DNA of 64,000 nt, taken from Biomphalaria glabrata. Taxonomy: Eukaryota; Mollusca; Gastropoda; Planorbidae. The stretch is taken from NCBI RefSeq assembly GCF_947242115.1, contig NC_074721.1:2369501-2433500 (forward strand). The letters are read 5' to 3'. A program made the translations under genes and the position numbers. Shown piece after piece: positions 1-10,812 of the stretch (position 1 is its first letter; each line of letters starts with the position of its first letter). The notes under the pieces were generated by a model, which did no database searches, was not told the DNA's origin, and was given only the letters and a program-made list of their open reading frames with translations.

Positions 1-150
1 TAGCCTGGTTCCACCAATACAGATTTTTTGCGTTCTTTGTTCTCCTTAGGGCGATGGTGAAATTCTCTGTTGCAAAGATCTCCATCACAGCAACAAAAAA
101 AAATGGGCGAACTAAAACGTTCTTCTAAGCATTCTGTCTGGCCGATGCAA
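1..150 (-). CDS. ACVR2-like: Receptor exon 3: CCC...CN half of ectodomain, continues off window
   Basis: A strong acceptor (TTCAATTCCAG) precedes base 150. One base completes the split codon; then come CIGQTEC, FFCCCDGDLCNREF and a charged juxtamembrane stretch (RPKENKERKK). The reading frame is open to the window edge with no convincing donor, so the exon probably continues. Confidence 0.87.
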
Positions 151-3100
151 CTGGAATTGAACAAATATACCAAATTTAGGGATCACATCACAAGAAAATA
201 TTTTATTTATAGATAATAATACATACATAAAACCTAATTTCCAAATCAAAGCCTATGAATGAAATGTATTATTTTTTTTATAAATAAATGTATATGGCGG
301 AAAACAGATTCTCTATTGAAAATGCATTTTTCGAGTTCAATATTCATTATCTCTGAATATAGACCATCTGTGGTATATTTGCTTTTACTGATGGATAGAT
401 CTATGTTTCTGGAAGCTTCATTAGCAAAATTTTTTTGAAATTCGTTTTTATATGGAATTTGTGCATTTGTGAATATCATGAAGTATTGCCAAAAAGACAG
501 ACAACATTTACTTCTGGATTTATGTGATCCCATTTCAAAAGGTAAGAAACATATTTTAGAAATATAACTCATGTATAAAATACATACTTAGTATTTAAAA
601 ATGATTGTTATACACCATAAAGAAAAAAAAAAGTAAATAAAATGCTTCTTTTGTCTTAAATTTGAAAAAAAATAGCCTCGATGCAATTTTTGAAGTTGTG
701 ATGTCGCCAAACAATGTGTACATTTTTTTTTTAATATAAATTACATTTTGCCGATTTTCGTTTCAAAACCCTTATTTTTGTATTTCTATCATCATAATTA
801 ATTATTTTTTTTATTTTTTGGTTATTTAAAATAAAAAAATATTTATAAAATCTCGTTTTTTTTAACACCAATCAGAATGGAGGTCGCCGGAATTGACTTC
901 ATGACCTCCCGTTCAAAGTGCTTTTTTTTTTTGTCATTCGCTCAGAAATATTCGAAGCGATAATTCTAGCAAAGGTAATTATAGACAGAATCTATTACAG
1001 ATAATTCAGTTCATAATATCAACTGCTTAGTTAATTATTCTGCTTTAATAATAGGATGTCGTTTTCTTCAATAATTAACTTCAAGGACGGGAACACGGGT
1101 ATCTATCTTTAGCCAGGCGCGCGCGATAAAAACAAACACACGTTTTGACTTAGTCAACCTGAAGGCGCACCTCTGAATTGAGATCTTAGTCTGTAAAAGC
1201 TAAAAACCTATAATTTTTAAATTAATATCGACTACTACAGCAATTATTTTACTTTAATATTGGTGCATTGCATGCGTCATAAAATCGGCCCGGCAATGCG
1301 ATGTTTCAGCGCGAGGGGGGGGGGGCACATTTTGAACTTAGATTTTAGATCTAAATTAATCTATCTTTTGTTTCTATAATAGTTTCTACAGATCTAGATC
1401 TATAAAGACTAGATCTTAACCATATTTTAAAATCAATCTAGCGAAATGCTTTTAGATTAGTTAGACATAGATCGATCTCTAGGTCTAGGACTAGATCTAG
1501 GTCACTGGACTTAGACTCTGAGATTAGATTAGTCTAGATCTAGTCATTAGAGTTAATAAGCGTGAAATTATTTAAATATTTACTGATCTAGATCTAAATT
1601 CTCTTATCAGGATAGATTAGATCTAGACCTAGAACTAGATGATTTAGAATAATTTAGATCTATATTTATATATAGTCATTTCTAGTAGATAGTCAAGTAG
1701 CGATGTACACACGTGGATCAAGACCCTAGTGATCTAGTCTAAGTCTAAATGTAGACTCTAGGTCTTAGATCTATATAATGCCTTATATCTACGTCTAAAT
1801 ATAATTCATAGTAAGACTTAAGACTAGATTTTAACATGGAAAAAAATCTGAGATCTAAATCTACTATCTAGATCTAGTCATTTCTAGATCTAGATCTAGT
1901 AACTAGTACTACTAGTAGATAGTCAATTAGCGATGTACACGTGTGGATCTAGGAATCTAAATGTAAATTAGATCTAAGATTTTATATATCTAAATCTAAT
2001 TCATAGGATCTTATAAACTCAGTAGGGTTAAATTAGATCTGATCTCTAGATCTACATCTTAAATTACTTAAAGTTAAAGTGGAAAAAATCTAGATCTAGT
2101 CAATTATAAACAAGAGTAGAAGAGATTCAATAGACATAGACGACATAGTGACATAGTTAAAAATAACAACAAACACATATTAACCAAATTATAAAAGTTG
2201 TTTTTATTTCTTTTCTCAGCAACAGTTACTACAGATACAAAGATTGAGATTATTTGAGATAGTAAACAGAATAGTCAATAGATAGATCATGCACCATGCA
2301 AGTTAAGCTTTATTAGGTCTAACTCTAAGTAGAGTACTCTAGACCTAGATCTAAAAAGTGATCAAGAACTAGAATAGATCTAAATCTTGATAATATTTCA
2401 TTTAATATTAGATCTTTTCTAGTCTAAAATTATACATATCTATAACTTTTATCTAAAATTGATATAAATAGTATCATGTTAAAACATGAAGATAAGAGAA
2501 AAAAAAAGACTTTTTATTGGTAGGGTGGGCCGAAGAGTAGGCTTATTTATTAATTATAAATACTTTTTAAGGTTGTTTTTTTTTTTTCAAATGTTATATA
2601 AATATACTTTACTTTGTGACATAGTTTTAAGCAAATAATATTGTGAATTTGTGAAATTCATGGATTATTGGACATATCTTCTGTGAATTATGGATTTTTC
2701 ATTATTAGGGGTAAGTGTGTTTGACCTCATTTTTTTATGTTAAGTACTTGTCTGATGATAATGAATTTACTTTTTTTGGATTCCTCTCTTCTTGGGCATT
2801 AAAATTGATACATAATATGTCTAAACTGATTATGTTTTTGTTATTTAGGATAATGATAAAGTATAATTTGCAACCTAATTTTTTTTACGGAGGGGGTGGG
2901 GTCTGGGGTGGCTCAATTAATTTGCATAAATGACTTAAAAAACTTGTTTTTATATTTTTTTCAAATGTTCTATAAATATACTTTACTTTGGGATATATTT
3001 TTCTATAAATAATATTGTGAATTTGTGAAATTCATGGATTATGGGACATATCTTCTGTGAGTGATGAATTTTTCATTATTAGGGGTAAGTGTGTTTGACC

Positions 3101-4493
3101 TCATTTTTTCAAGTTAAATAATTGTCTGTTGCTTCTGATTTTATTTTTTTTTGAATTCCTCTATTCTTGGGCAATAAATTTGATATATAATATGTCAATA
3201 AAAGTAATTTTGAAATTGGTCAAAAAAATGGTCCTTAAAGTAGAATGTTGAGAGCTCAATCTGTTTTCCGCCATATAAATTGTAAGGAATTGTAAGGAAT
3301 AATTTTTACAATGAATATTGACCTTTTTTTAACAGAAAGTTTATATATATAGTAGTAATCTTTTAACAATTGTACACAAAGCTAATGGAGTACTTACTAA
3401 AGGCTATTTTGTTACCTTCAAGATTCCCTGCTCCGTAAAGTTAAGACAATAAAGTATAAGAAAAACTTCAAAGACTAATTTACTCACACCTCATCATTCA
3501 TCCAGCAGCCTTTTTTTACCATCACTGGTTCATAGGAACCGTTAGGAGTCATCCAAGAAGCAAAACAGAGCATGTGATTGTGTGGTTCGTCCAGTGAAAT
3601 TTTTTGTCCCTGTGACTCAGCTGTCAGATTGGTGCAGACCTCTATCGAGCTGACACAATTTTTGCCCTGGGTACAATCCATTTTCTCACATTTTGATGTT
3701 CCTTTATGAACTTTACTCTCTGAAATGATTGACAAATTTTTTATTTTTTTTTCACTTTTTGCCAAAGGTAGCATTTAAAAAAGGAAGGTTAGCAGTAATA
3801 CCACTAAGTCTATATATTGGTCAAAATTATCCATAAAAAGCAAACTTTAGCGCAATATGAATATTTCCCCATTTCTTCTTAACATCTCTTTTTAGTTCAA
3901 TATTTAAAGCATTACATTTTTCTTCTAACAATCTGGAGGACTTGTATAATTCTGACATCACTGTGTATTTCACATTTTGTTATTAACGAAAGAGAAACTG
4001 TGTCTCATATATTCTTTTTTGACTGTCATAATCTTGCCTAAGTCTGATTCAAGCCAGGATAGGGAAGCCACTTGCTCTTAATGTGCAAGCCCTAAGCCCA
4101 GACACTGGCACACAGGGCTCTCCCATAGTCCTTCTCTGTACCAAGTCAGTAATATAGGTGTCTGCCATAAATAGTCATAAGGCACCCCAACAAGGGTTCT
4201 TTTTTGCTTCCCTACTGGCCTAAACATCTCTTAACGACCATTTCCACAGTGAGGTTTTGAAGCGCAAGTCACAAAGACCTTCTGAATACCATAATCCTAT
4301 AATAAATGCAATTTATGAAGGACTAAAAAATCAGAAAATGCTAAAATTAAAGTGGTCATAAGGCTCATTAAAATCCTTCAAGTTATTTTTAGATAAAACC
4401 ACTTCATGATTATTACTTTTACTTACCACATAAAACAATAATCAGAGCACTAAATGCTAGAAGTTTAAGCCAATTCAGTTGAATAAACCACAT
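1..4493 (-). CDS. ACVR2-like: Activin/BMP type II receptor, 5' part (three coding exons; runs off left edge)
   Basis: Seen: three minus-strand exons (4493-4427, 3719-3488, 150-1) join in phase (1, then 2) through GT-AG introns. They encode a hydrophobic signal peptide and then a cysteine-rich ectodomain with LCFASW, VKKGCW, the CIGQTEC segment and the hallmark FFCCCDGDLCN. Known: type II activin receptors share the pattern CFA.W, V.KGCW and FCCC.G..CN, and bind activin/BMP ligands outside the cell before phosphorylating type I receptors through a cytoplasmic kinase. The transmembrane segment and kinase must lie beyond base 1. CFASW and KKGCW resemble ACVR2A/B more than BMPR2, but the subtype is inference. 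The gene is head-to-head with the bZIP gene, about 6 kb apart. Confidence 0.88.
1340..2440. repeat. Degenerate AGATCT/CTAGAT palindromic-motif block
   Basis: About 1.1 kb saturated with overlapping TCTAGATCTAGA-type words at irregular spacing, so it is not a simple tandem repeat. An imperfect internal duplication joins the stretch around 1675-1740 to that around 1880-1950; both carry TAGTAGATAGTCAA and GCGATGTACACG. The same words recur at 6500-7660, 7770-7930 and 9115-9660. Confidence 0.75.
2575..3205. repeat. Direct duplication, about 260 bp, two copies
   Basis: Copies at about 2575-2840 and 2945-3205 share long runs, including TAAATATACTTTACTTTG, ATATTGTGAATTTGTGAAAT and AGGGGTAAGTGTGTTTGACC. 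They diverge by scattered substitutions and are separated by about 100 bp, with a G-rich patch near 2890-2910. Confidence 0.85.
3488..3719 (-). CDS. ACVR2-like: Receptor exon 2: first half of ligand-binding ectodomain
   Basis: Acceptor TTTCAG lies just 5' of 3719. The donor is GAGGT|GTGAGT at 3488. The competing reading GAG|GTGTGA, two bases shorter, would break the phase with exon 3. The exon encodes about 77 residues with cysteines at CEKMDC, GKNC, EVC, LCFASW and KKGCWMNDEV, plus an N-glycosylation site (NLT) and another at NGS. Confidence 0.88.
4427..4493 (-). CDS. ACVR2-like: Receptor exon 1: start codon and signal peptide
   Basis: ATG at 4493-4491 has an A at -3 (GAAGATGT). It opens 22 codons beginning MWFIQLNWLK and continuing into a hydrophobic run (LAFSALIIVLC), a typical signal peptide. 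The exon ends TGTG|GTAAGT, a near-perfect donor in phase 1, which matches the next exon. The 5' UTR boundary is not determined. Confidence 0.85.
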
Positions 4494-5050
4494 CTTCTCA
4501 AGGCATGTAAGAATTTAGAATCTTTCTGTGAAAAAGGAGCTCTCTGCTTTCAAAAATCTACATTAAAAAAAAATATAGTAAAATATCAAAATATAGATAA
4601 TACAACTACCAGTACTAGTAATAACTGGAATTTAAACAAAAAGAAAAAAAAAAAAGAGCAGATTTCTACAATAGAAGACAGGTGAATTTAGACTATAAAC
4701 AAAAAAAGGAGCATATAGGCTGAGTGACAACTAGATTAAGACCTAAAGTGTGTTTTCTTATATGGGCATGTTCGCAACTATCTTCAGTATAGTATTAAGG
4801 TGAAAGGTTTATGTATGATATGACTGACAACCCTTAAAGGATAATGAAAAGTAAAGGGAGCCATCTACTTTTTTAAAACTGAACGTGCCAAAAGTAAAGA
4901 GACCATGGCCAAACACAAAATAAAAACTTTGTAAAGTAAACATCCAACTTTATGATCATGCCGCCAACTTAATGGACAATGAATGAAGATTTGAATTTAT
5001 AAGCAGAATTGTATTCTAGAATTGAGATCTCCCTGCAAAGTAACCCAATG
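4494..5050. other. Receptor upstream region
   Basis: Sequence 5' of the receptor start codon. No clear TATA box or CpG-rich promoter is visible. It must contain the 5' UTR and perhaps an upstream non-coding exon of the receptor, but no boundary can be fixed. Confidence 0.4.
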
Positions 5051-5069
5051 AGGTAAGTACAACAGTGGG

Positions 5070-5570
5070 ATGTATCTATCTGGCTCTTTTCGATTTGTTT
5101 CTGTGATCAGTGCCTTATATCTTCTTTATGACGGTAAAATGTTCAAATCATGAAGTAGAGGGTGATTTTTTTTATGCTTAACAATTTTTATAGATTTCTT
5201 AGCAATGTTTTTCTCAAATAGGGATCCAAGAGCGGTTTGTTTGTTGTTTTATTTTTTATATTCAGATTGCCATACCAGGTAATAATGTTGAAGCTTAAGT
5301 AATGCAGATGTGACCATGGTAAAACATGACAATATTTTTTCACTAACATTAAAGAAGAACATTTTTCTTAGTAGCCATAATTTTTGTTGCCCTTTTTGAA
5401 TTGTTGTAATCTGTGTTTGCAATAAAATTTAATCTATTGTCTAACACAGATCCAAGGTACTTAAAGCTTTGAACTATTTCTGTGCTCTCCCCAAATATTA
5501 AAACAATATCATTTCCTTTCTTTTCTTTCGTAAGGTGATAATGATTTCTATGGGGTTTTTTTTACAATTC
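5070..5570 (-). mobile_element. LINE 3' fragment (reverse transcriptase C-terminus)
   Basis: On the minus strand the conceptual peptide includes HVLPWSHLHYLSF, then ITWYGNLNIKNK, then a YRHKEDIRH-like segment. This is the C-terminal end of a non-LTR reverse transcriptase. The same family recurs at 37.2-37.7, 47.1-47.6 and 56.0-56.3 kb. It is degraded by stops and frameshifts. Confidence 0.7.
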
Positions 5571-5845
5571 AATATTACAAAATTGTCATTACAGTATTTT
5601 TTCCAAATTGTTTATTTCTCTTAAATAATGATTTACGTCTGTGCTATCTGATTAATAGGAATGAAAATATATAGGTAGTACTTAAGGCCTATAAAACATG
5701 CAAAACCAGGACATGTTCATCAATGTACCTATATTCGCCTCATGGGAAAAGCCTACCAAGAGAGCCCTGTCATTAGCATTAGGGACAAAGGATGAGAAAG
5801 TGAAAAACAGAAGAGTGTCCTACACCACAAAATTCAAGCAGAAAG

Positions 5846-5847
<2 letters not shown>

Positions 5848-5896
<49 letters not shown>

Positions 5897-5898
5897 CA
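5848..5898. repeat. (TA)n microsatellite
   Basis: About 25 TA dinucleotides with one GT interruption. Confidence 0.95.
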
Positions 5899-5956
5899 AT
5901 TCTCTTCATGGCCCATCCATGCTGGACACAACAATAAAATCATGAAAAGATAACTC

Positions 5957-6060
5957 TTTTATTTCTGCAATTAGGACTAGAGTTACCCCACTTAATTTTC
6001 GCGGTGACAGAGAGCGAGGATCAAGAGAAACAAAAAGGGGGAAACAAGTAATCTTTCTCT
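5957..6060. repeat. Left arm of a foldback (inverted-repeat) element
   Basis: Sequence starting CTTTTATTTCTGC and including ACTAGAGTTACCC then AACAAGTA is repeated in inverted orientation near 8970-9008. Between the arm and the hAT insertion is a perfect hairpin, GGCGTA-GCA-TACGCC (6084-6098). The arms look like those of a MITE that was later split by the hAT element. Confidence 0.65.
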
Positions 6061-6847
6061 TTATATTCTACTAGTTGACCGATGGCGTAGCATACGCCAC
6101 TATTTTGCAGGGCCGGCCTTAGGCCACTACAACCTTTCATAGGGCCTGCGCTAATTCTAGGTGTATAGATTATTAAATTAAACCATTTTATAACTCATAA
6201 CCATAGATGCAAGCAACAAAACCCAGTTTTGCCTGCAAGGGGGGATTGGCAACCCCAAAAAAACCTGCAAGCATGATGCCTCTTGTGAACTTCACGACAT
6301 AAATAAATCATTTACTGCTATATATATATATATATCTTTCAATACAAACTATTAACTCTATGCTTTTACTTAAATTTACTATTACTATAATCTACTTAAA
6401 TTTAAATGTATGTTTGAACATTTCTTTTCTAATATAATATGCACATTGATAGGCCTACTACTACTATATTAGAATAAATCAAATTTTGTAGCAACTATGT
6501 TAAAAGTTAGCTCTATCTCAGATAAAAGATCTATAAATATTTATTGGCTAACAGAATAGTCAGTGGATCTTATCAAATCTAGTTAACTGGATCTTCTAAC
6601 TAATAGTAACTTAGACTGATTTACTAGATTGTCTAGATCTAGAATTAGTCAAGATGTCTCTGAGTCTAAGTCTACTGAGTCTAAGTCTAGACTTTCAACT
6701 TTTCTAGGAAAAGAGTGTCACTAGACTCTCACTAGAGCTACTAGTTAACTAGACTTGACCTAGATCCAAATTATAATTTATATTAATTATATACTCTAGA
6801 TTTAGATTTAGTTCAAGATCTTGAAGTTAGATATCTAGAATCTAGAC

Positions 6848-7311
6848 TTAGACTATGGTCCTCCTGCGCCTTTCGGCGCATTGGGCGGCAAGCTGTCTCC
6901 ATAATGATCTGTCACTGGCAATGTCTGAAGCCTCCTCCCACCTGGTGTCCACTGTTCTGAGGTCCTCCATGAAGGTGTGTCGCCAGGTAATACGAGGACG
7001 TCCATGTTTGCATTTCCTCATTTTGGCTTCCATGTTATCGCAACTCTTGGTGTGCGTAATTCATTTTGGCGTAGAACATGTCCCGCAAACCTCATGCGAC
7101 GCTCAGTCACAACCTCACTAAGTGTTCGACTCCCAGTTCGGCATAGGATTTCCTTGTTTGAGATCCGGTCTGTGTAATTGACTCCCAAAATCCGTCTCAG
7201 CCATCTCTGTTGAGCCACATTTAGTCTTTTCTCAATTCTGACAGATGACTTCCACATCTCACATGCATATGTAGCAGTTGGAATGACGATTGTGTTCTCA
7301 ACACTCAACAC
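6848..7311 (-). mobile_element. LINE fragment, reverse transcriptase C-terminal region
   Basis: Two overlapping minus-strand frames (7311-7018 and 7033-6848) read NVAQQRWLRRILGV, RRMRFAGHVLR and GRPRITWRHTFMEDL. These are the classic tail of mollusc non-LTR reverse transcriptases. One frameshift separates the two halves. The GC content is higher than its AGATCT-rich surroundings, so it is a recent-looking insertion within the hAT element. Confidence 0.85.
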
Positions 7312-7980
7312 TAGAATCTAGAATAGATACTAATCTAGTAGCTAGAATCATCTACTAGTTAAGCCTTTTTTTAAATATAAGTTTTTTTTTATTAGATTTA
7401 ATTACAATCTAGAGTAATCTAGAAATCTAGACTTTACTAAAAGATAATTGATATGATCTACGCTGCTTCTGACCAAGTAATAGAGTTTACTAGACCTAGA
7501 TCTAGTGGTAGATTGTAACTGTAAGATTTTAACAAAGTATCTAGAATCTAGATCTATTCTAATAGTTAAAACTTAATACTCATTGATATAAGATTAAGAT
7601 ATCATCCTATCATCTAAGAATCTTATTCAAATCTACACTAAATAGCTAGACTAGATCTATCATTAGGATTTACAGGATTAGCCATCATTATTAATACGGC
7701 GATGATTTACGGTAATTTGAAATTTTATTTCGCATTTTCGGGTAAATAAAAAATAATAATAAAATCATTTTAAAACGTAGAAATAGATCTAGATCTCTAG
7801 ACTAGATCTAGCCAGAAGGTCTGGTTTCATTTTTTTTTAAAGAAGATAAGTTCTTATGCCGGTAGATCAAACTTATTAGAATTAGAGCTAGATCTACTTA
7901 CTAGATCCAACTTAGGCGTCTCAAGCCAGGGCCTTATGGATTTGTTTCTAGATCTTACTTTTGTTTACGTTTTTGATAAC

Positions 7981-8062
7981 TTAACCCTTAAGGCGCGTGT
8001 GGTAGTTTAGCCTCCATTTTTTATGCACTCATTGTAAAACAGCTCAGCACTTTAAGAGTTAA
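7981..8062. mobile_element. 82-bp TTAA-flanked MITE
   Basis: Begins TTAACCCTTAAGGCGC and ends GCACTTTAAGAGTTAA, i.e. imperfect terminal inverted repeats with TTAA at both ends, as in piggyBac-type MITEs. The length equals that of the copy at 14931-15012. It sits inside the hAT element. Confidence 0.65.
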
Positions 8063-8370
8063 GTAATGTAACTTCCTGTCTTTCTTTGAATTCGACATTA
8101 ATTTTTAGTTTAAAAGACCAAAACGTTAATGCAAATGAAAAAAAAAAGTCGGACTGGTGTTTACCGGCAAGCTTTTTTTTTTTACTTTGATTTAGCCAGC
8201 AATCCTGCATCCATGCTTATAACAGATTTCCCACAGCCTCCTGTCGATTTACCAGGAGCTCCTGTAAATCTCCTGAAATTGCAAAATATACGAAGAAGTC
8301 CTGGAAATCTCCGGAAATTATTAATATCTTTAAAAAATTCATACAAATCTCCTGAAAAATATAGACGAAA

Positions 8371-8580
8371 ATGGTCATTTTGGGGTGTCATTCAATATGG
8401 AAAACGACAATCCTACGCGCAATAAAGAAAAAACAGCATTATCCCATAATTTTGGAATCTGGTGAAAGAAGCTTCTCACGCCTCAAAGTAATGAAGAAGT
8501 ACTTGAGGTCAACAATTCCAGTAGATAGATTGAAACATTTGGTAATTCTTGCTATTGAGCGTGATCTATGTAGGAAATAG
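8371..8580 (+). pseudogene. hAT transposase C-terminal dimerisation-domain remnant
   Basis: The frame reads ESGERSFSRLKVMKKYLRST and then LKHLVILAIERDL before a stop. This matches the hAT C-terminal dimerisation motif (SxERxFSxLKxIKxYLRSTM). Only this last part of the transposase is readable, just inside the 3' TIR of the hAT element. The rest has been lost or replaced. Confidence 0.85.
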
Positions 8581-8814
8581 AATTTTGATGATATACTGTA
8601 TGACTTCGCTACACGCAAGGCTCATAAAGTAATTCTGTATGTAGTAAAGAATGAATAAAATGCAAAGATGAATGTATTTTTTAATATAAACTCTTAATTT
8701 TCACTTATATCCGTATCCCTACCCAAAGTGGGACCCGTGAATTCCCCAGTGAATTCCGTTTCGCATAGGGCCCCACAATGGTTAAGTCCAGCCCTGCTAT
8801 TTAGTGACGGGTGA

Positions 8815-9012
8815 ATAAAGAGTAGATTACTTGTTCTCCCCTCCCCCCTTTTTCGCCGCTAAACGTGAGGCAGAAATAAAAAAAGAGATCTTTCTTGGTC
8901 ACAATGGTCCAGCCCTGCTGTTTTGATGTGGGTGAATACTACTTGTTCTCCCCCCCCCCTCTTTTTTTCGTAGGGTAACTCTAGTTTGTCCAACTAGCAG
9001 AAATAAAAGAAT
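8815..9012. repeat. Right arm of the foldback element, partly duplicated
   Basis: Two related segments (about 8812-8870 and 8930-9010) each carry GGGTGAATA, ACTTGTTCTCCC and a pyrimidine run. The outer one ends GGGTAACTCTAGTTTGTCC, the inverse of the left arm at 5957-6000. A stub reading CACAATGGTCCAGCCCTGCT repeats the hAT end at 8774-8796, showing that the end was duplicated with its flank. Confidence 0.6.
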
Positions 9013-10600
9013 GATCTTTTTTACTACTTCTTGCATGTCCAATTTGTAATTTTAATGTTTGAAGTAGACTAGCAATGTTTGAATATTTGTTTTATCTTTT
9101 TTATTTTATGTAGATTTAGATCTAGATCTAACACTTGAAGCTCAAGACTCAAGTGTTTAATTTAACAAATGATTTTCTTTAGTATTAATTGAACCTTATT
9201 ACATGTACTAAATCTAGAATAATCTAGATTTCTAGGACTAGATCTAGATCTACCATCTTGTACTGATGTAGTCTAGACTAGATCTGAGTTTGAAACTACT
9301 ACTTACTAGATCTAAATTATACATTTAAACTTAAACATCGAACTGAACCCTAACTAAATTCAACTTTCGATCTGTCCAAAGTTTGGTTTGGTCCAGACTG
9401 ACCAAACCGTCCATGCTCGAGATCGAACTTAAAACGGACCGAACCCGAACTTTCACTTTGTAAGGTCATCAAAACTGAAGATGGGTTCCATTCCCATGCA
9501 GTGTGCTGAGTGTTGATGCAGCTCTTAACTCTTATCTCTTTCTAGATTCTAGATCTAGATCCACTCAACTCCTCAAGACTAAAAGATACTGATAATTATA
9601 TTATTTAATATAGATCTAGTCTAGTCTACTCTAGACACTATCACTATCTATAATAGACTCAATGACTATGTTTTGAAAAAAAAGAAAAAGAAAAGTAAAT
9701 AACGATAAATCAATCATCAATGATTGAATCATTGAAATGAATGTCACTGAATGTGTGTAAATAAATAATATTATAATTATACTGTAAATTAGTGTAAATC
9801 AGTCACTAACTTATTCTAGGGAGTAGATTTCCTTGTGCTTGCTATTAAAGCAGCCCAAACATCAGAAGACAATGAAATGTAATGGGGGCGAAATGCATCT
9901 TCAGTTTAGTATAATCTAGTCTAATTGTTTTTCAAAACAAAATTATTACAACACATAGCATTCCAAAAACATTTAGTAGCAATGAACAATATGGCCGTAA
10001 AACTTGACAAAAGTCCCGGATGTTATTGTTTCAAGATGTGTCGTGAAATTGGATTGGATGATTCGCTTAGTTAGTATTCGCTATTTCTTTTAGCAAAGTA
10101 TATGCGATACATTTACGAAAATTAAATAATTGTTAGTAAAAAAAATATTGGTTAGTAAATAATTTTCTTGTATTAATTAATCATTGATTAATTTAAAAAA
10201 TATTAAACTCGAAAGATAGATGTTTATAATACGATTATCTTTTGTTGTGTGCACCCCATCCAATCACAAAATTGGTAAGAAGTCTTTAAAAAATATATAT
10301 TTTGGCTGTTCCGATGAAAACTTTCATGACCGATATTGAAAGGTTTGTGCAACGAATTAACTGCAAAATGCTGGAAAATTATTTATTGATTATTTCGGCA
10401 AATAAAATCGAAAAAGTACATTGTACTATTAATAGTTTTACTGTAATTGACCTGAATTATCACATAAAATGTTCTAAAACATTTCACTGTCGACCTTGAA
10501 ATAGAAGCGTGATAGCTAAGAATAGATTCAAGGACAAAACTCTGCAAGTTGACTGGACGCGGTTGACTACATCATTTTCTAAATTTAGCATAGGTATTGC
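9013..10600. other. Intergenic, AGATCT-rich to 9660, then plain AT-rich
   Basis: No coding signal. AGATCT/CTAGAT words are dense at 9115-9660, and the rest is ordinary AT-rich sequence leading to the bZIP promoter. Confidence 0.6.
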
Positions 10601-10614
10601 ACCATAACTATTTT

Positions 10615-10625
10615 GTCACGTGACC
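10615..10625. promoter_or_regulatory. Palindromic E-box GTCACGTGAC upstream of bZIP gene
   Basis: GTCACGTGACC lies about 65 bp upstream of a candidate 5' UTR donor (AAG|GTAATT at 10691) and 217 bp upstream of the first coding frame. GTCACGTGAC is the core of USF/MITF/TFE-type bHLH-ZIP sites (CLEAR-like). The placement fits a proximal promoter element; binding is inference. Confidence 0.5.
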
Positions 10626-10812
10626 AGGTGATATTTGTTGTAGGAACATCAGTCAGACATATTTAGAGTAGGGGCTTGAAAACATCTTAAGGTAATTAAT
10701 AATCATATTTAATGTAAACATTATTAGATATTGTTGTTTGTGCCACACTAATTTCAAAATCAAAGCCAGAAATAATTGTTTCATTGAAGTATCCTGTGTT
10801 TATTTTTTTCAG

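Larger units (their letters stand above)
151..3487 (-). other. Receptor intron 2, AT-rich
   Basis: This intron runs between exons 2 and 3 of the receptor and holds no recognisable coding exon. It contains a block rich in AGATCT/CTAGAT motifs, a G9 run near 1316 and a duplicated 260-bp segment, which are listed separately. Confidence 0.75.
6108..8796. mobile_element. hAT DNA transposon with 8-bp target duplication, heavily invaded
   Basis: The 5' end CAGGGCCGGCCTTAGG and the inverted 3' end (reads CAGGGCTGGACTTAACC on the minus strand) are imperfect TIRs. They are flanked by CTATTTTG (6100-6107) and CTATTTAG (8797-8804), an 8-bp duplication fitting the hAT preference nTnnnnAn. The interior holds a LINE fragment, AGATCT-rich DNA, a TTAA MITE and, at the 3' end, a transposase C-terminal remnant. 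A second, deleted copy lies at 21.7 kb. Confidence 0.8.

Noticed and set aside
246-572. 108-codon minus-strand frame between receptor exons 2 and 3
   Set aside because: No domain match. The receptor exons on both sides join each other in phase without it, and its boundaries lack matching splice sites.
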